Assembly (NCBI GenBank): GCA_016744875.1
Contig: JADGDL010000001.1
Span: 319-64,318, forward strand
Length of the DNA: 64,000 bases
Direction: 5' to 3'
Source of the DNA: Sulfurovum sp.
Lineage (GTDB): Bacteria > Campylobacterota > Campylobacteria > Campylobacterales > Sulfurovaceae
Positions 8,971 through 15,890 of the stretch are shown here, piece after piece; positions within the stretch are counted from its first letter, which is position 1, and every line of letters begins with the position of its first letter. Both the position numbers and the translations under genes were made by a program. The notes beneath the pieces were generated by a model. The model was not told the origin of the DNA, made no database searches, and saw only the letters and a list, made by a program, of their open reading frames with translations.

Positions 8971-9627
8971 CTAATCAAAATCGATCAATTCTTCCCTAAA
9001 TTCCAAGGCTATCTGCCCTTTACTCCTTCGCGCTATCGTATCTCTATAAACCCAGGCTTCTTTTATCTCTTCTCTTTTTTCAAAACTAATTTGAGAGGTA
9101 TCATATCTTCCTGCATTTTCCAATTGTCTTTGTGCCTCATAGAGAATGAGTGCTGTAGCTACAGAGACATTAAGGCTTTGTACCATACCTTGCATAGGGA
9201 TGATGATCACCTCATCTGCCTCAGCGATGACTTCAGGGCTTACCCCTTCTTTTTCATTTCCCATAACAAGCAAAGTAGGTTTAGTATAGTCAATTTCTCT
9301 AAAGGAGACAGCACGTTCTTCCAAATGCGTCACAATAACTTGCAAGCCTTCAGATTTTTTCTGTTTTAAAAACTTTACTTTATCAGCATCGTTCATACGA
9401 GAACGATGTGTCCACCTATGTGCACCCTGCGTGATAGTTTTATGAATACGAGGGGTTTCATTGGCTTTAGTAGAGTAGTAGATATCAAGCACACCTACAG
9501 CATCAGCAGTGCGTATAATGGCTGAAAGATTTTGAGAACTGTGTACATCATCAAGCATAATTTGAAGTGTGGGTTGTTTACGGGTCAGTATATCTTCTAT
9601 ACGCTTTAAACGCTTATCATTTATCAT
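8971..9627 (-). CDS. trmH: tRNA (guanosine-18-2'-O)-methyltransferase TrmH
   Basis: SpoU-class (SPOUT) methyltransferase that methylates the ribose of G18 in tRNA using SAM. From the start chosen at 9627 the protein has 218 residues. It opens MINDKRLKRIEDILTRKQP, matching E. coli TrmH in position, and continues into SAIIRTADAVGV. Motifs MGNEKEGVSPE and IPMQGMVQSLNVSVA form the knotted cofactor site. An upstream extension to 9690 with a TTG start is possible but lies outside family similarity. The ribosome site before 9627 is poor, so the start is only moderately certain. Confidence 0.92.
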   Translation of the reverse strand: MINDKRLKRIEDILTRKQPTLQIMLDDVHSSQNLSAIIRTADAVGVLDIYYSTKANETPRIHKTITQGAHRWTHRSRMNDADKVKFLKQKKSEGLQVIVTHLEERAVSFREIDYTKPTLLVMGNEKEGVSPEVIAEADEVIIIPMQGMVQSLNVSVATALILYEAQRQLENAGRYDTSQISFEKREEIKEAWVYRDTIARRSKGQIALEFREELIDFD

Positions 9628-9777
9628 CCTGTGATTATAACATAACTGTTGATGAGTGAAGTCACCATTCGATGAATACATATACTCCAATACCTACCCA
9701 TCATTTTGATATATATTATGCTACTAAGATAACTATGAGTATAATAACTACAGGTACATACTCAAAGGACTCAAGAA

Positions 9778-9840
9778 ATGAAAAAAGAGGCAATCAAGAG
9801 TAGCACTATATCTTTTATGATCAGAGGAATTGTGCTTTAA
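9778..9840 (+). pseudogene. 20-codon remnant of a PiT C-terminus, or a leader peptide
   Basis: A 20-codon open frame with a ribosome site (AAAGGA, well spaced) and stop TAA touching the ATG of the second Na/Pi cotransporter. Its last ten residues, ISFMIRGIVL, match the last ten of the PiT permease, IFFMIRGIVL. Both frames stop directly before a Na/Pi cotransporter gene. The first ten residues (MKKEAIKSST) are only loosely like the PiT tail. I read it as the end of a duplicated PiT gene whose body was deleted, kept in frame with a new start. It may now serve as a leader peptide that couples translation to the cotransporter. Confidence 0.7.
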
Positions 9841-11670
9841 ATGTTAATACTTAATAGTTATAAAAATCTTTTTACCCCGATCATTTTATTATTATTGTTG
9901 AGTGCTCTGTTTTTTTTGGGACTCTACCCTGATATTGGTATGATCTTTGGGGGTATTGCACTTTTTCTCATTGGTATGGAATATATGGAAGTCGGATTTA
10001 AAACTTTTAGTGGGGGCATACTTGAAAGTGTATTAGAAAAATCTACAAATAATACTCCAAAAGCCATTGGAACCGGTTTTCTTGCTACTGCCATTGCACA
10101 GAGTTCAAGTCTTATCTCTATTATTATTATATCTCTTTTGACAGCAGAACTGATCTCTTTGACTGCAGCTATTGGAGTGATCTTTGGATCTAATATTGGG
10201 ACAACTGCGACTGCCTGGATGGTTTCTATCTTTGGTCTCAAAATTAAAATTTCTGTTTATGCTATGCCTATGATAGTTATGGGTATCTTTATACCTCTAT
10301 TTTTAAAATCAAACAGTTGGAAGGGTATTGCTTCTATCCTCATAGGCCTGGGCATTATTTTTCTTGGTATTGGATATATGAAAGAAGGATTTGAGACATT
10401 AAAAGAGGGGATTGATCTTGCCCAATATGCTATGGCAGGATATGCAGGTATATTTCTCTATGTACTCGTCGGTGCTGTTGCTACAGTGGTGATACAGTCA
10501 AGCTCAGCTACGATGGCGATCATTATTACAGCCTTAGCCACTGGACAGATCGATTATACCAATGCCCTTGCATTAGCCATTGGTGCCAATGTAGGGACAA
10601 CAGTTACTGCTGTGCTCGGTGCTTTAAAATCAAATGAAAATGGTAGGAGACTTGCCGTTGCCCATTTTATTTTCAATATTACCACAGGTATCATTGCCAT
10701 TGTCTTTATTTATCAGCTTGCTGAACTTGTAGATTATTTAGCCATGCATATCGGTATTGAAAACTATACTATGAAACTTGCTCTATTTCATACCATCTTC
10801 AATATTATAGGTGTTTTGGCGGTTTCTCCATTCATCACTGTATTAGTCAAATATCTGCAGACTTTATTTGTACCTAAAGGACAAAATAAAGGAAAACAGA
10901 AATATTTGGATGAAGCAGTACTGGCACTCCCAGCAACTGCACTTTCAGCTATTATTATGGAGACAAAACATTTGTATGAAAATGCTTTTGACATTATTGC
11001 ACATGGATTAAACATAAAAAAGAGTAACCTTCTTTCATCCATGGAACTAGATGAAGTAACCAAAGACTTACATACCAATAAATCTATTGATATCGATCTG
11101 TTTTATAATCGCTGGATAAAAGGTCTTTATGGTGAGATCATTGACTTTTCCACCAAAGCACAGTCTTCTATGCCCCCAGAGTCCATAGAAGAGCTATACA
11201 AACTTAAACTTGCGAACAGAGATATCGTAGAAGCAGTCAAAGGTACCAAACATTTACAAAAAAATCTGCTCAAATATACATTTAGTAGAAATGAACATAT
11301 TAAAGATGAATATAATAATATTAGAAAAGGCTTGGCTGAACTACTCAGAAATATCAATACCATTGCAACGACTCAGGAGGAGGAAGTAATCATTTTATTA
11401 CTTTCCAAAATGAAGATCAACGCCCAAAGATATGATATAATCACTAATGGTACACTCGATAAATTGATTAGAAAAGGTCTCATTACTAATCAGATGGCTA
11501 CCTCTTTAATGAATGACAGTGACTATGCTCACAGTATCAGTAAAAACCTCATTACAATGGCTGAAGTACTTTTTATAGACATCAACAGTGATTTAAAAGG
11601 ACTACATGAAAATATGTCTATCAGTGAAGAAGAAGTTGATTTAATTATAGATAAAAAGGATCGTTTATGA
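9841..11670 (+). CDS. Na/Pi cotransporter family protein with PhoU-like tail (copy 2)
   Basis: A 609-residue paralogue of the protein at 1384, similar from end to end. Transport motifs are QSSS and GSNIGTT in the first repeat, and QSSSAT and GANVGTT in the second. The helical PhoU-like C-terminal region repeats segments such as LYENAFDIIAHGLNIK and TLDKLIRKGLITNQMATSLMN, nearly as in copy 1. It is preceded directly by the PiT-tail remnant and overlaps the small helical protein downstream by ATGA. The duplication therefore covered the end of PiT, this gene and the small gene. The two copies have diverged enough that different affinity or direction of transport is possible. Confidence 0.93.
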   Translation: MLILNSYKNLFTPIILLLLLSALFFLGLYPDIGMIFGGIALFLIGMEYMEVGFKTFSGGILESVLEKSTNNTPKAIGTGFLATAIAQSSSLISIIIISLLTAELISLTAAIGVIFGSNIGTTATAWMVSIFGLKIKISVYAMPMIVMGIFIPLFLKSNSWKGIASILIGLGIIFLGIGYMKEGFETLKEGIDLAQYAMAGYAGIFLYVLVGAVATVVIQSSSATMAIIITALATGQIDYTNALALAIGANVGTTVTAVLGALKSNENGRRLAVAHFIFNITTGIIAIVFIYQLAELVDYLAMHIGIENYTMKLALFHTIFNIIGVLAVSPFITVLVKYLQTLFVPKGQNKGKQKYLDEAVLALPATALSAIIMETKHLYENAFDIIAHGLNIKKSNLLSSMELDEVTKDLHTNKSIDIDLFYNRWIKGLYGEIIDFSTKAQSSMPPESIEELYKLKLANRDIVEAVKGTKHLQKNLLKYTFSRNEHIKDEYNNIRKGLAELLRNINTIATTQEEEVIILLLSKMKINAQRYDIITNGTLDKLIRKGLITNQMATSLMNDSDYAHSISKNLITMAEVLFIDINSDLKGLHENMSISEEEVDLIIDKKDRL

Positions 11671-11921
11671 ATATCAAAGAATTTATAGAGAATGTAAAAG
11701 ATTTTTTGAACTTAAATAAGTTTGATAAAGTAGGAAAAAAGAAATCTGTAAAACGTCTTTTAGAAAAATTAAAAGCCAAAAAAGATCTGCTCAATAAGGT
11801 ACCAAAAAAGAAACTGTCTAAAAAAGAAAAAAAAGAGTTAAAAGAAGAATTAGTGATCATCTCATTACATATAAAAAAAGGTGAAAATATCTTGGATGAA
11901 CTTAACTCAAAAGATAAATAA
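11667..11921 (+). CDS. Small Lys-rich helical protein of the phosphate block (copy C)
   Basis: An 84-residue paralogue of the proteins at 3201 and 5364. Conserved parts are I-K-EFIENV at the start, KKK--KRLLEKLK, KKEKKELKEELVIISLHIKKGENIL and a short charged end. It is the most divergent copy in its middle (KVPKKKLSKKEKKELKEE, extremely Lys-rich). The start overlaps the cotransporter stop by four bases (ATGA), as expected for coupled translation. Function unknown. Retention of this gene right after the cotransporter in both copies of the block suggests the two products act together. Confidence 0.83.
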   Translation: MNIKEFIENVKDFLNLNKFDKVGKKKSVKRLLEKLKAKKDLLNKVPKKKLSKKEKKELKEELVIISLHIKKGENILDELNSKDK

Positions 11922-11940
11922 GAAATTCAAATTTTAAACT

Positions 11941-13104
11941 CTAAACACCCTCTACTTTTAAGAGTTTTGTTTTACCCACCATCAGTTCAACCGTCATATA
12001 AACCCTTCTAAATACGGACTGTTGCCTATACTCAAGATTATGTTTTTTACAGATCTCTTTAACTATGGGTTGCATTTTCTGATACTGCGAGAGTGGTAAG
12101 TTTGGAAATAAATGGTGTTCTATCTGATAATTCAACCAACCATGTACAAAATCAACAGGATTTGTCCCTGTTTTATAATTCACTGAACCCATGATCTGAC
12201 GAAGGTAAAACTCACCCTGCGTTTTATGCGGTGTTTCAAAACGGTAGATATCTCCAGCCGAATGATTAGGTACGATAACAGAAAAAGAATGAAAGTTTGC
12301 GATGATCTCTGCTATCAAGATTACAAGCAATGCATTTAAAACACCTGCCCATCCAAAAGGAATGAACAACAAAGGAATAAGTACAAATTTAATACCAATA
12401 TACGGAAAAAGGTACTCTTTCCAAAGTCTTGATCCATTTTTAGTCAAAGGACTCCAAACATGCTTTTTGATATCGGGAAGTTTTTTCTTTCTGCGTGCTT
12501 TATTATCTAAAATACGTAGCGTATTTGGTGCATAATATACAGGTTTCCACATCGTAGCAAAACCATACACAATGACATAACGTAACCACATAGGTACATT
12601 GGAGGTAGTGAGCCATTCAAGATTAAGTTCAACATTGTCCGGATCATCGTCTTCACCTAGGTGATAATGATGCATAATGTTATGTTCAAATGCCCATGCA
12701 TCAGGTTTTATCCAATCAAGCCAGTCAATGTAACGTCTTAAGCCTGTTGCATAGTATTTACTTGTATATCTTGTAGGAATGTTCGGTACTTTATCGTACG
12801 CACCATGTAAAATGGGATGCGTTACGTTTGCCCAGCGTGATACATTACCCGTACTGATCAAAATCGAAGCACTCAATACCATAACCCAAAAACTCAAACT
12901 GCTCAAACCATAACGAAGTTCCAAAAAACTAAGTATTGCTATAAGTAAGTAACCTGAAAAGGTAAAAAACCTTCCCCAACGTTCGATTTTAAGAAGATGT
13001 TGAAAGTCTTCCCATGATGCAGTGCCCAATGTCACTTTTATATTGTCAATATCTCTTTGTAACTCTTCTTTATCAACATCATTATATTGCGTATAACCCT
13101 TCAC
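11941..13104 (-). CDS. Membrane fatty acid desaturase
   Basis: Integral membrane di-iron desaturase of 387 residues. The three His clusters that bind iron are visible: HPILH (96-100), HNIMHHYH (141-148) and QIEHHLFP near residue 320. Hydrophobic pairs near 47-62 and 70-85 and around 225-265 fit the usual four-helix layout. The third cluster has the QxxHH form of front-end/acyl-lipid desaturases, but no cytochrome b5 domain is fused. It probably adjusts membrane fluidity. It is a single minus-strand gene, with the divergent gene at 13190 sharing the upstream region. Confidence 0.92.
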   Translation of the reverse strand: MKGYTQYNDVDKEELQRDIDNIKVTLGTASWEDFQHLLKIERWGRFFTFSGYLLIAILSFLELRYGLSSLSFWVMVLSASILISTGNVSRWANVTHPILHGAYDKVPNIPTRYTSKYYATGLRRYIDWLDWIKPDAWAFEHNIMHHYHLGEDDDPDNVELNLEWLTTSNVPMWLRYVIVYGFATMWKPVYYAPNTLRILDNKARRKKKLPDIKKHVWSPLTKNGSRLWKEYLFPYIGIKFVLIPLLFIPFGWAGVLNALLVILIAEIIANFHSFSVIVPNHSAGDIYRFETPHKTQGEFYLRQIMGSVNYKTGTNPVDFVHGWLNYQIEHHLFPNLPLSQYQKMQPIVKEICKKHNLEYRQQSVFRRVYMTVELMVGKTKLLKVEGV

Positions 13105-13189
13105 ACATCTCTCCCTCTATTATTGCGCATATTATATACTAAGAGAGATGCTTTTTAGGTATAATTGCAAAAAAATAGAAGGAAGTACC

Positions 13190-13687
13190 ATGTGTGACTT
13201 CAATAACTTAACAGATGAAGAAAAAAAACTTCACCACGAAAAACTTTTAGAGTGTGCAAACAACTTTGGAGGGAAAAACTTTTTTCTTCAACTTTTAGAA
13301 GCTGTACGCGAGACTAAACCTCACCCACTTACCTCAGGCAGTCATGCATTTGAGATAGAATTGGGCGCTATCACCTGGAATAAAGTAATCTTCAATGACA
13401 AACTTCAACTTCTTCTCAAAGCACGTAAGAATGAGAGTAAACAAGAAAATCTGCTTCCAAATAAAGATGAGAAAAACTACAAAAAAATACTTAATGTGGT
13501 ACGAACACTCAAACCCATAGTCTTTCACGTAAAACCTGCAGATCCAGAAGATGGTTCGGGTTTCTTCTTTCAAGCCTTTAATATCATAGATGAAAATACA
13601 ACAAAATTAAATCCAGTGTTTGATGCTCTCTTCTTCTGCTCAGTAGATACCGTTAAAAAAGTACTTAACTACATACCAAAGGCTTAA
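13190..13687 (+). CDS. Hypothetical protein
   Basis: A 165-residue soluble protein that I do not recognise. The start at 13190 is preferred because GAAGGA precedes it at good spacing, and a TATAAT box near 13159 would lie inside the longer reading frame that begins at 13148. It opens MCDFNNLTDEEKKLHHEKL, has no signal peptide or membrane helix, and is rich in Phe and Lys (FGGKNFFLQLLEA, GSGFFFQAFNI). It precedes ywbE-like and yaiI-like genes with only one base between it and the first, so the three are likely one transcript. Confidence 0.75.
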   Translation: MCDFNNLTDEEKKLHHEKLLECANNFGGKNFFLQLLEAVRETKPHPLTSGSHAFEIELGAITWNKVIFNDKLQLLLKARKNESKQENLLPNKDEKNYKKILNVVRTLKPIVFHVKPADPEDGSGFFFQAFNIIDENTTKLNPVFDALFFCSVDTVKKVLNYIPKA

Positions 13688-13688
13688 A

Positions 13689-13883
13689 ATGGATGGACAG
13701 AAACGTGCAGATATCAAATATGGTATGAATGTAGGTATCGTCTTAAAAGAAGACCAAAGTACAGGCTACATCACTTACGGAAAAGTACAAAAAATACTGA
13801 CTAACTCACCTACCCATCCACATGGTATTAAAGTGCGTCTTAGTTCTGGTGAAGTAGGACGTGTAAAAGAGTTTGTAAAGTAA
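13689..13883 (+). CDS. YwbE-family small protein (DUF2196)
   Basis: A 64-residue protein matching the YwbE family nearly from end to end: an MDGQKRADIK opening, GMNVGIVLKEDQSTG in the middle, and the hallmark LTNSPTHPHGIKVRL near residues 38-52. The family is small, widespread and of unknown biochemical role. Its compact beta-rich sequence suggests a nucleic-acid or ribosome-linked fold, but that is inference. The stop overlaps the next gene's start as TAATG. Confidence 0.92.
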   Translation: MDGQKRADIKYGMNVGIVLKEDQSTGYITYGKVQKILTNSPTHPHGIKVRLSSGEVGRVKEFVK

Positions 13884-14329
13884 TGACACTCTTTATAGAT
13901 GGAGACGCTTTCCCAAATCTGCTTAAACCCATTGTTCTACGTACCATAGAGCGTTTATCACTGCACACAAAGGTTATAGCCAATAAGAAGATACACATAG
14001 GAAAGTCTATACATATAGAGTATATCATCGTTGACCAAGGTGCTGATGAAGCAGACCACCTCATCGTAGAACTCTGTGAAGAAGGAGATCTCATTATTAC
14101 TGCTGATATCCCTTTAGCTGACCGTATCATAGCCAAAGATGCCCATGCTATTGATCACAGAGGAGAACTCTATTCTGTTGATAATATCAAACAGTATCTT
14201 GCTATGAGAAATCTGATGGAGAGCATCAGAGAAAGCGGAGAAATGACAGGAGGTCCAAAACCATTTGGACAAAAAGATTCCCATGCCTTTGCCAATCAAT
14301 TTAATGCTTTTTTAGCAAAATATCTTTAA
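13883..14329 (+). CDS. yaiI: YaiI/YqxD family protein (DUF188, UPF0178)
   Basis: A 148-residue UPF0178 protein. The family opening FIDGDAFPN, the acidic VDQGADEADHLIV and TADIPLADRI segments and the HRGELY motif are all present; their acidic residues resemble PIN-like nuclease folds. The C-terminus reads FGQKDSHAFANQFNAFLAKYL. Function is not established in the family. The gene is translationally coupled to ywbE upstream. A decayed second copy of its last 70 bases lies at 15804-15885, on the other side of the DUF134 cassette. Confidence 0.9.
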   Translation: MTLFIDGDAFPNLLKPIVLRTIERLSLHTKVIANKKIHIGKSIHIEYIIVDQGADEADHLIVELCEEGDLIITADIPLADRIIAKDAHAIDHRGELYSVDNIKQYLAMRNLMESIRESGEMTGGPKPFGQKDSHAFANQFNAFLAKYL

Positions 14330-14522
14330 AACTAAATCACTCCCTTTTTAGATCTTGCCCAAGATATGATAGGTTTGATCTTCTCTGTCCTTGATCATCT
14401 CTGCTTAGTTTAAAAGCATACATGATAAAGACCCAAATAAGATATGTTTACCTGCTCCCCTATATTTATTTTATCTTCCAAGATAATCGTATAAAATATC
14501 ACTATGATTATTACCATTTATG

Positions 14523-14551
14523 TTGACTTCTTAACATATCTTTGTTATCAT
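14523..14551 (+). promoter_or_regulatory. Promoter of the DUF134-NifX cassette
   Basis: TTGACT at 14523-14528 and TATCAT at 14546-14551 are spaced by 17 bases, a good sigma-70 promoter. Transcription would start near 14558, inside the left arm of the palindrome at 14551-14590. Confidence 0.65.
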
Positions 14552-14590
14552 TTCCTAATATACTGAATAAGTATTCAGTATATTAGGAAA
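14551..14590. promoter_or_regulatory. Perfect 40-bp palindrome, probable operator of the DUF134 regulator
   Basis: Two 19-base arms that are exact reverse complements (14551-14569 and 14572-14590) around a two-base AG centre. The element begins at the last base of the -10 box and ends ten bases before the ATG of the DUF134 gene. Because transcription should start inside the left arm, a DNA operator bound by a dimer is more likely than an RNA hairpin. The natural candidate is the DUF134 helix-turn-helix protein encoded directly downstream. Confidence 0.75.
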
Positions 14591-14599
14591 AGGAAACGT

Positions 14600-14884
14600 A
14601 TGTCCCAAGTAGGAAGAAAAAAGATACTACGTCATATTGAAAAAGACCATACTCACATCTATTTTAAGCTCTGTAACACTCCTGATATATATTTAGAGAA
14701 AACCGAGTTACACTCCGATGAGATGGAAGCTACAAGGTTTAGTGACTTTAAAGACTTACATCAACAAGAATGTAGAGACAACATGGTCATCACACGCACT
14801 ACCTTTTCAAAACTGATAAAAAGCGCTCATAAAAAAATGGCAGATGTCCTACTCTATCGCAAAGCCATCGCTATGACAACATGA
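14600..14884 (+). CDS. DUF134-family (UPF0251) DNA-binding protein
   Basis: A 94-residue protein of the DUF134 family, which carries a sigma-like helix-turn-helix. Recognisable parts are the IYFKLCNTP segment, the ELHSDEMEATRFSDFKDLHQQE segment equivalent to the family's L-DE-EALRL-D--GL-QEE, and MVITRTTFSKLIKSAHKKMADVL as the recognition region. It is probably a transcription regulator of the metal-cluster-related genes that follow, and of itself through the palindrome upstream. AAAAGGAAA is the ribosome site. Its stop overlaps a possible start of the next gene. Confidence 0.85.
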   Translation: MSQVGRKKILRHIEKDHTHIYFKLCNTPDIYLEKTELHSDEMEATRFSDFKDLHQQECRDNMVITRTTFSKLIKSAHKKMADVLLYRKAIAMTT

Positions 14885-14904
14885 AATCAATCAAAGGAAA
14901 ACAA

Positions 14905-15306
14905 ATGAAAATAGCCATACCCGTAAAAATAAACAAAAAAAACCCAGCAGTGGCACCACTCTTTGGCAAGGCAAAATGGTTTGCCTTTATGGACAAAGAG
15001 GGCATAAATATCAAAGCGAACCCTGCCCACGGTGGGAAATCAGTCATTGACTGGTTTAACAATGAAGGCGTAGATACTATCATCATGCAAGAAATGGGCG
15101 CCACCCCGTATAAGATGATACAAGCTCATGGTGGCATTAAGCTCTACCATTCTGGATTTAAAAGAATCTTACTGACTGAACTCATTGAAAAATTTGCAGA
15201 TGGTGAACTGGAAATGCTCACTGATATGAGAATGGCTGATATCATCAAACACCATGAAAGCAGACATACTCATGACAAAGGTCACTATCATCATGAACAT
15301 CACTAA
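14905..15306 (+). CDS. NifX/NifB-like FeMo-cofactor-binding domain protein with His-rich tail
   Basis: A 133-residue protein of the dinitrogenase iron-molybdenum cofactor family (PF02579 type), with opening MKIAIPVK and the motif APLFGKAKWFAF. I prefer the start at 14905, which has AAAGGA in front, over an ATG at 14881 without one. Family proteins bind iron-sulphur or metal clusters; many are unrelated to nitrogen fixation. No nif genes are seen here. The last 18 residues are strikingly His-rich (HHESRHTHDKGHYHHEHH), likely a metal-binding tail. It is the second gene of the cassette controlled by DUF134. Confidence 0.88.
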   Translation: MKIAIPVKINKKNPAVAPLFGKAKWFAFMDKEGINIKANPAHGGKSVIDWFNNEGVDTIIMQEMGATPYKMIQAHGGIKLYHSGFKRILLTELIEKFADGELEMLTDMRMADIIKHHESRHTHDKGHYHHEHH

Positions 15307-15339
15307 CACAATAAAAAATATTCTGTTAAAGGTGATGAA

Positions 15340-15705
15340 ATGAGAGTTGTATTCCCAACAGATGAAAACATAGGGTATTTAAGTAAAAGAGGTGCACACT
15401 TTGGGAAAGCAAATTTTTATACTATTGTAACGCTTAAAGATGACGTTATCTTAGATGTAGAGTGTATTGTAAATCCTGGACACAGTGGTGGGGCATGTGG
15501 CAATGCTGTTGCGAACATCATGTCATTGAAGCCTGATGCACTTGTAGTTTCGGGAATTGGTGCTTCACCTGCAGAGGGTTTCTATCAAGCTGGTCTAGCA
15601 CTCTACTTTGATAAAAGCAGCCCTACGATAGAACACTCTATCAGTATGATGCTCGAGGGGAAGCTTCAAAAAAGCTCAGGTGGCGGTACATGTAAGGCAC
15701 ATTAG
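15340..15705 (+). CDS. NifX/NifB-like FeMo-cofactor-binding domain protein
   Basis: A 121-residue protein of the same PF02579-type fold as its upstream neighbour: opening MRVVFPTDE, the RGAHFGKANFYTIV segment, then the HSGGACGNAVANIM segment. It carries Cys residues at NPGHSGGACG and near the end (GGGTCKAH). The two cassette proteins may form a pair that handles a metal or Fe-S cluster. Ribosome site AAAGGTGATG lies before the start. Pairs of such proteins beside DUF134 regulators are common in anaerobes. Confidence 0.9.
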   Translation: MRVVFPTDENIGYLSKRGAHFGKANFYTIVTLKDDVILDVECIVNPGHSGGACGNAVANIMSLKPDALVVSGIGASPAEGFYQAGLALYFDKSSPTIEHSISMMLEGKLQKSSGGGTCKAH

Positions 15706-15803
15706 TATGACCTTTACTCTCACCCAAATTACTACCGTACATTTTCCTTTTTGTAACTTGATAAATATGCCTGTTCAACAAAAAAAAGGAGAGGATTACT
15801 AAG

Positions 15804-15885
15804 AGACATTTGGGGCAAAAAGACTTCCATATCTTTCTAAATCAGTGCAATGCTTTTTAGCCAAAAATCTTTAAAGTAACACTCT
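15804..15885 (+). pseudogene. Decayed duplicate of the 3' end of yaiI
   Basis: About 70 bases ending at the TAA at 15871-15873 match the last 70 bases of yaiI (14262-14329) at roughly three quarters of positions by eye. A few bases of similarity continue past the stop. The frame starts in register (TFG for PFG), shifts by one inserted G, and returns to register for FLAKNL-stop against FLAKYL-stop. It has no start or body. It shows that the yaiI 3' end was duplicated on either side of the DUF134-NifX-NifX cassette. Confidence 0.7.
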
Positions 15886-15890
15886 TCAAT

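Noticed and set aside
14330..14520. Possible tRNA or small RNA in the 190 bases after yaiI
   Set aside because: No T-loop GTTCRA, anticodon arm or CCA-type end was found, and no promoter-terminator pair is visible.
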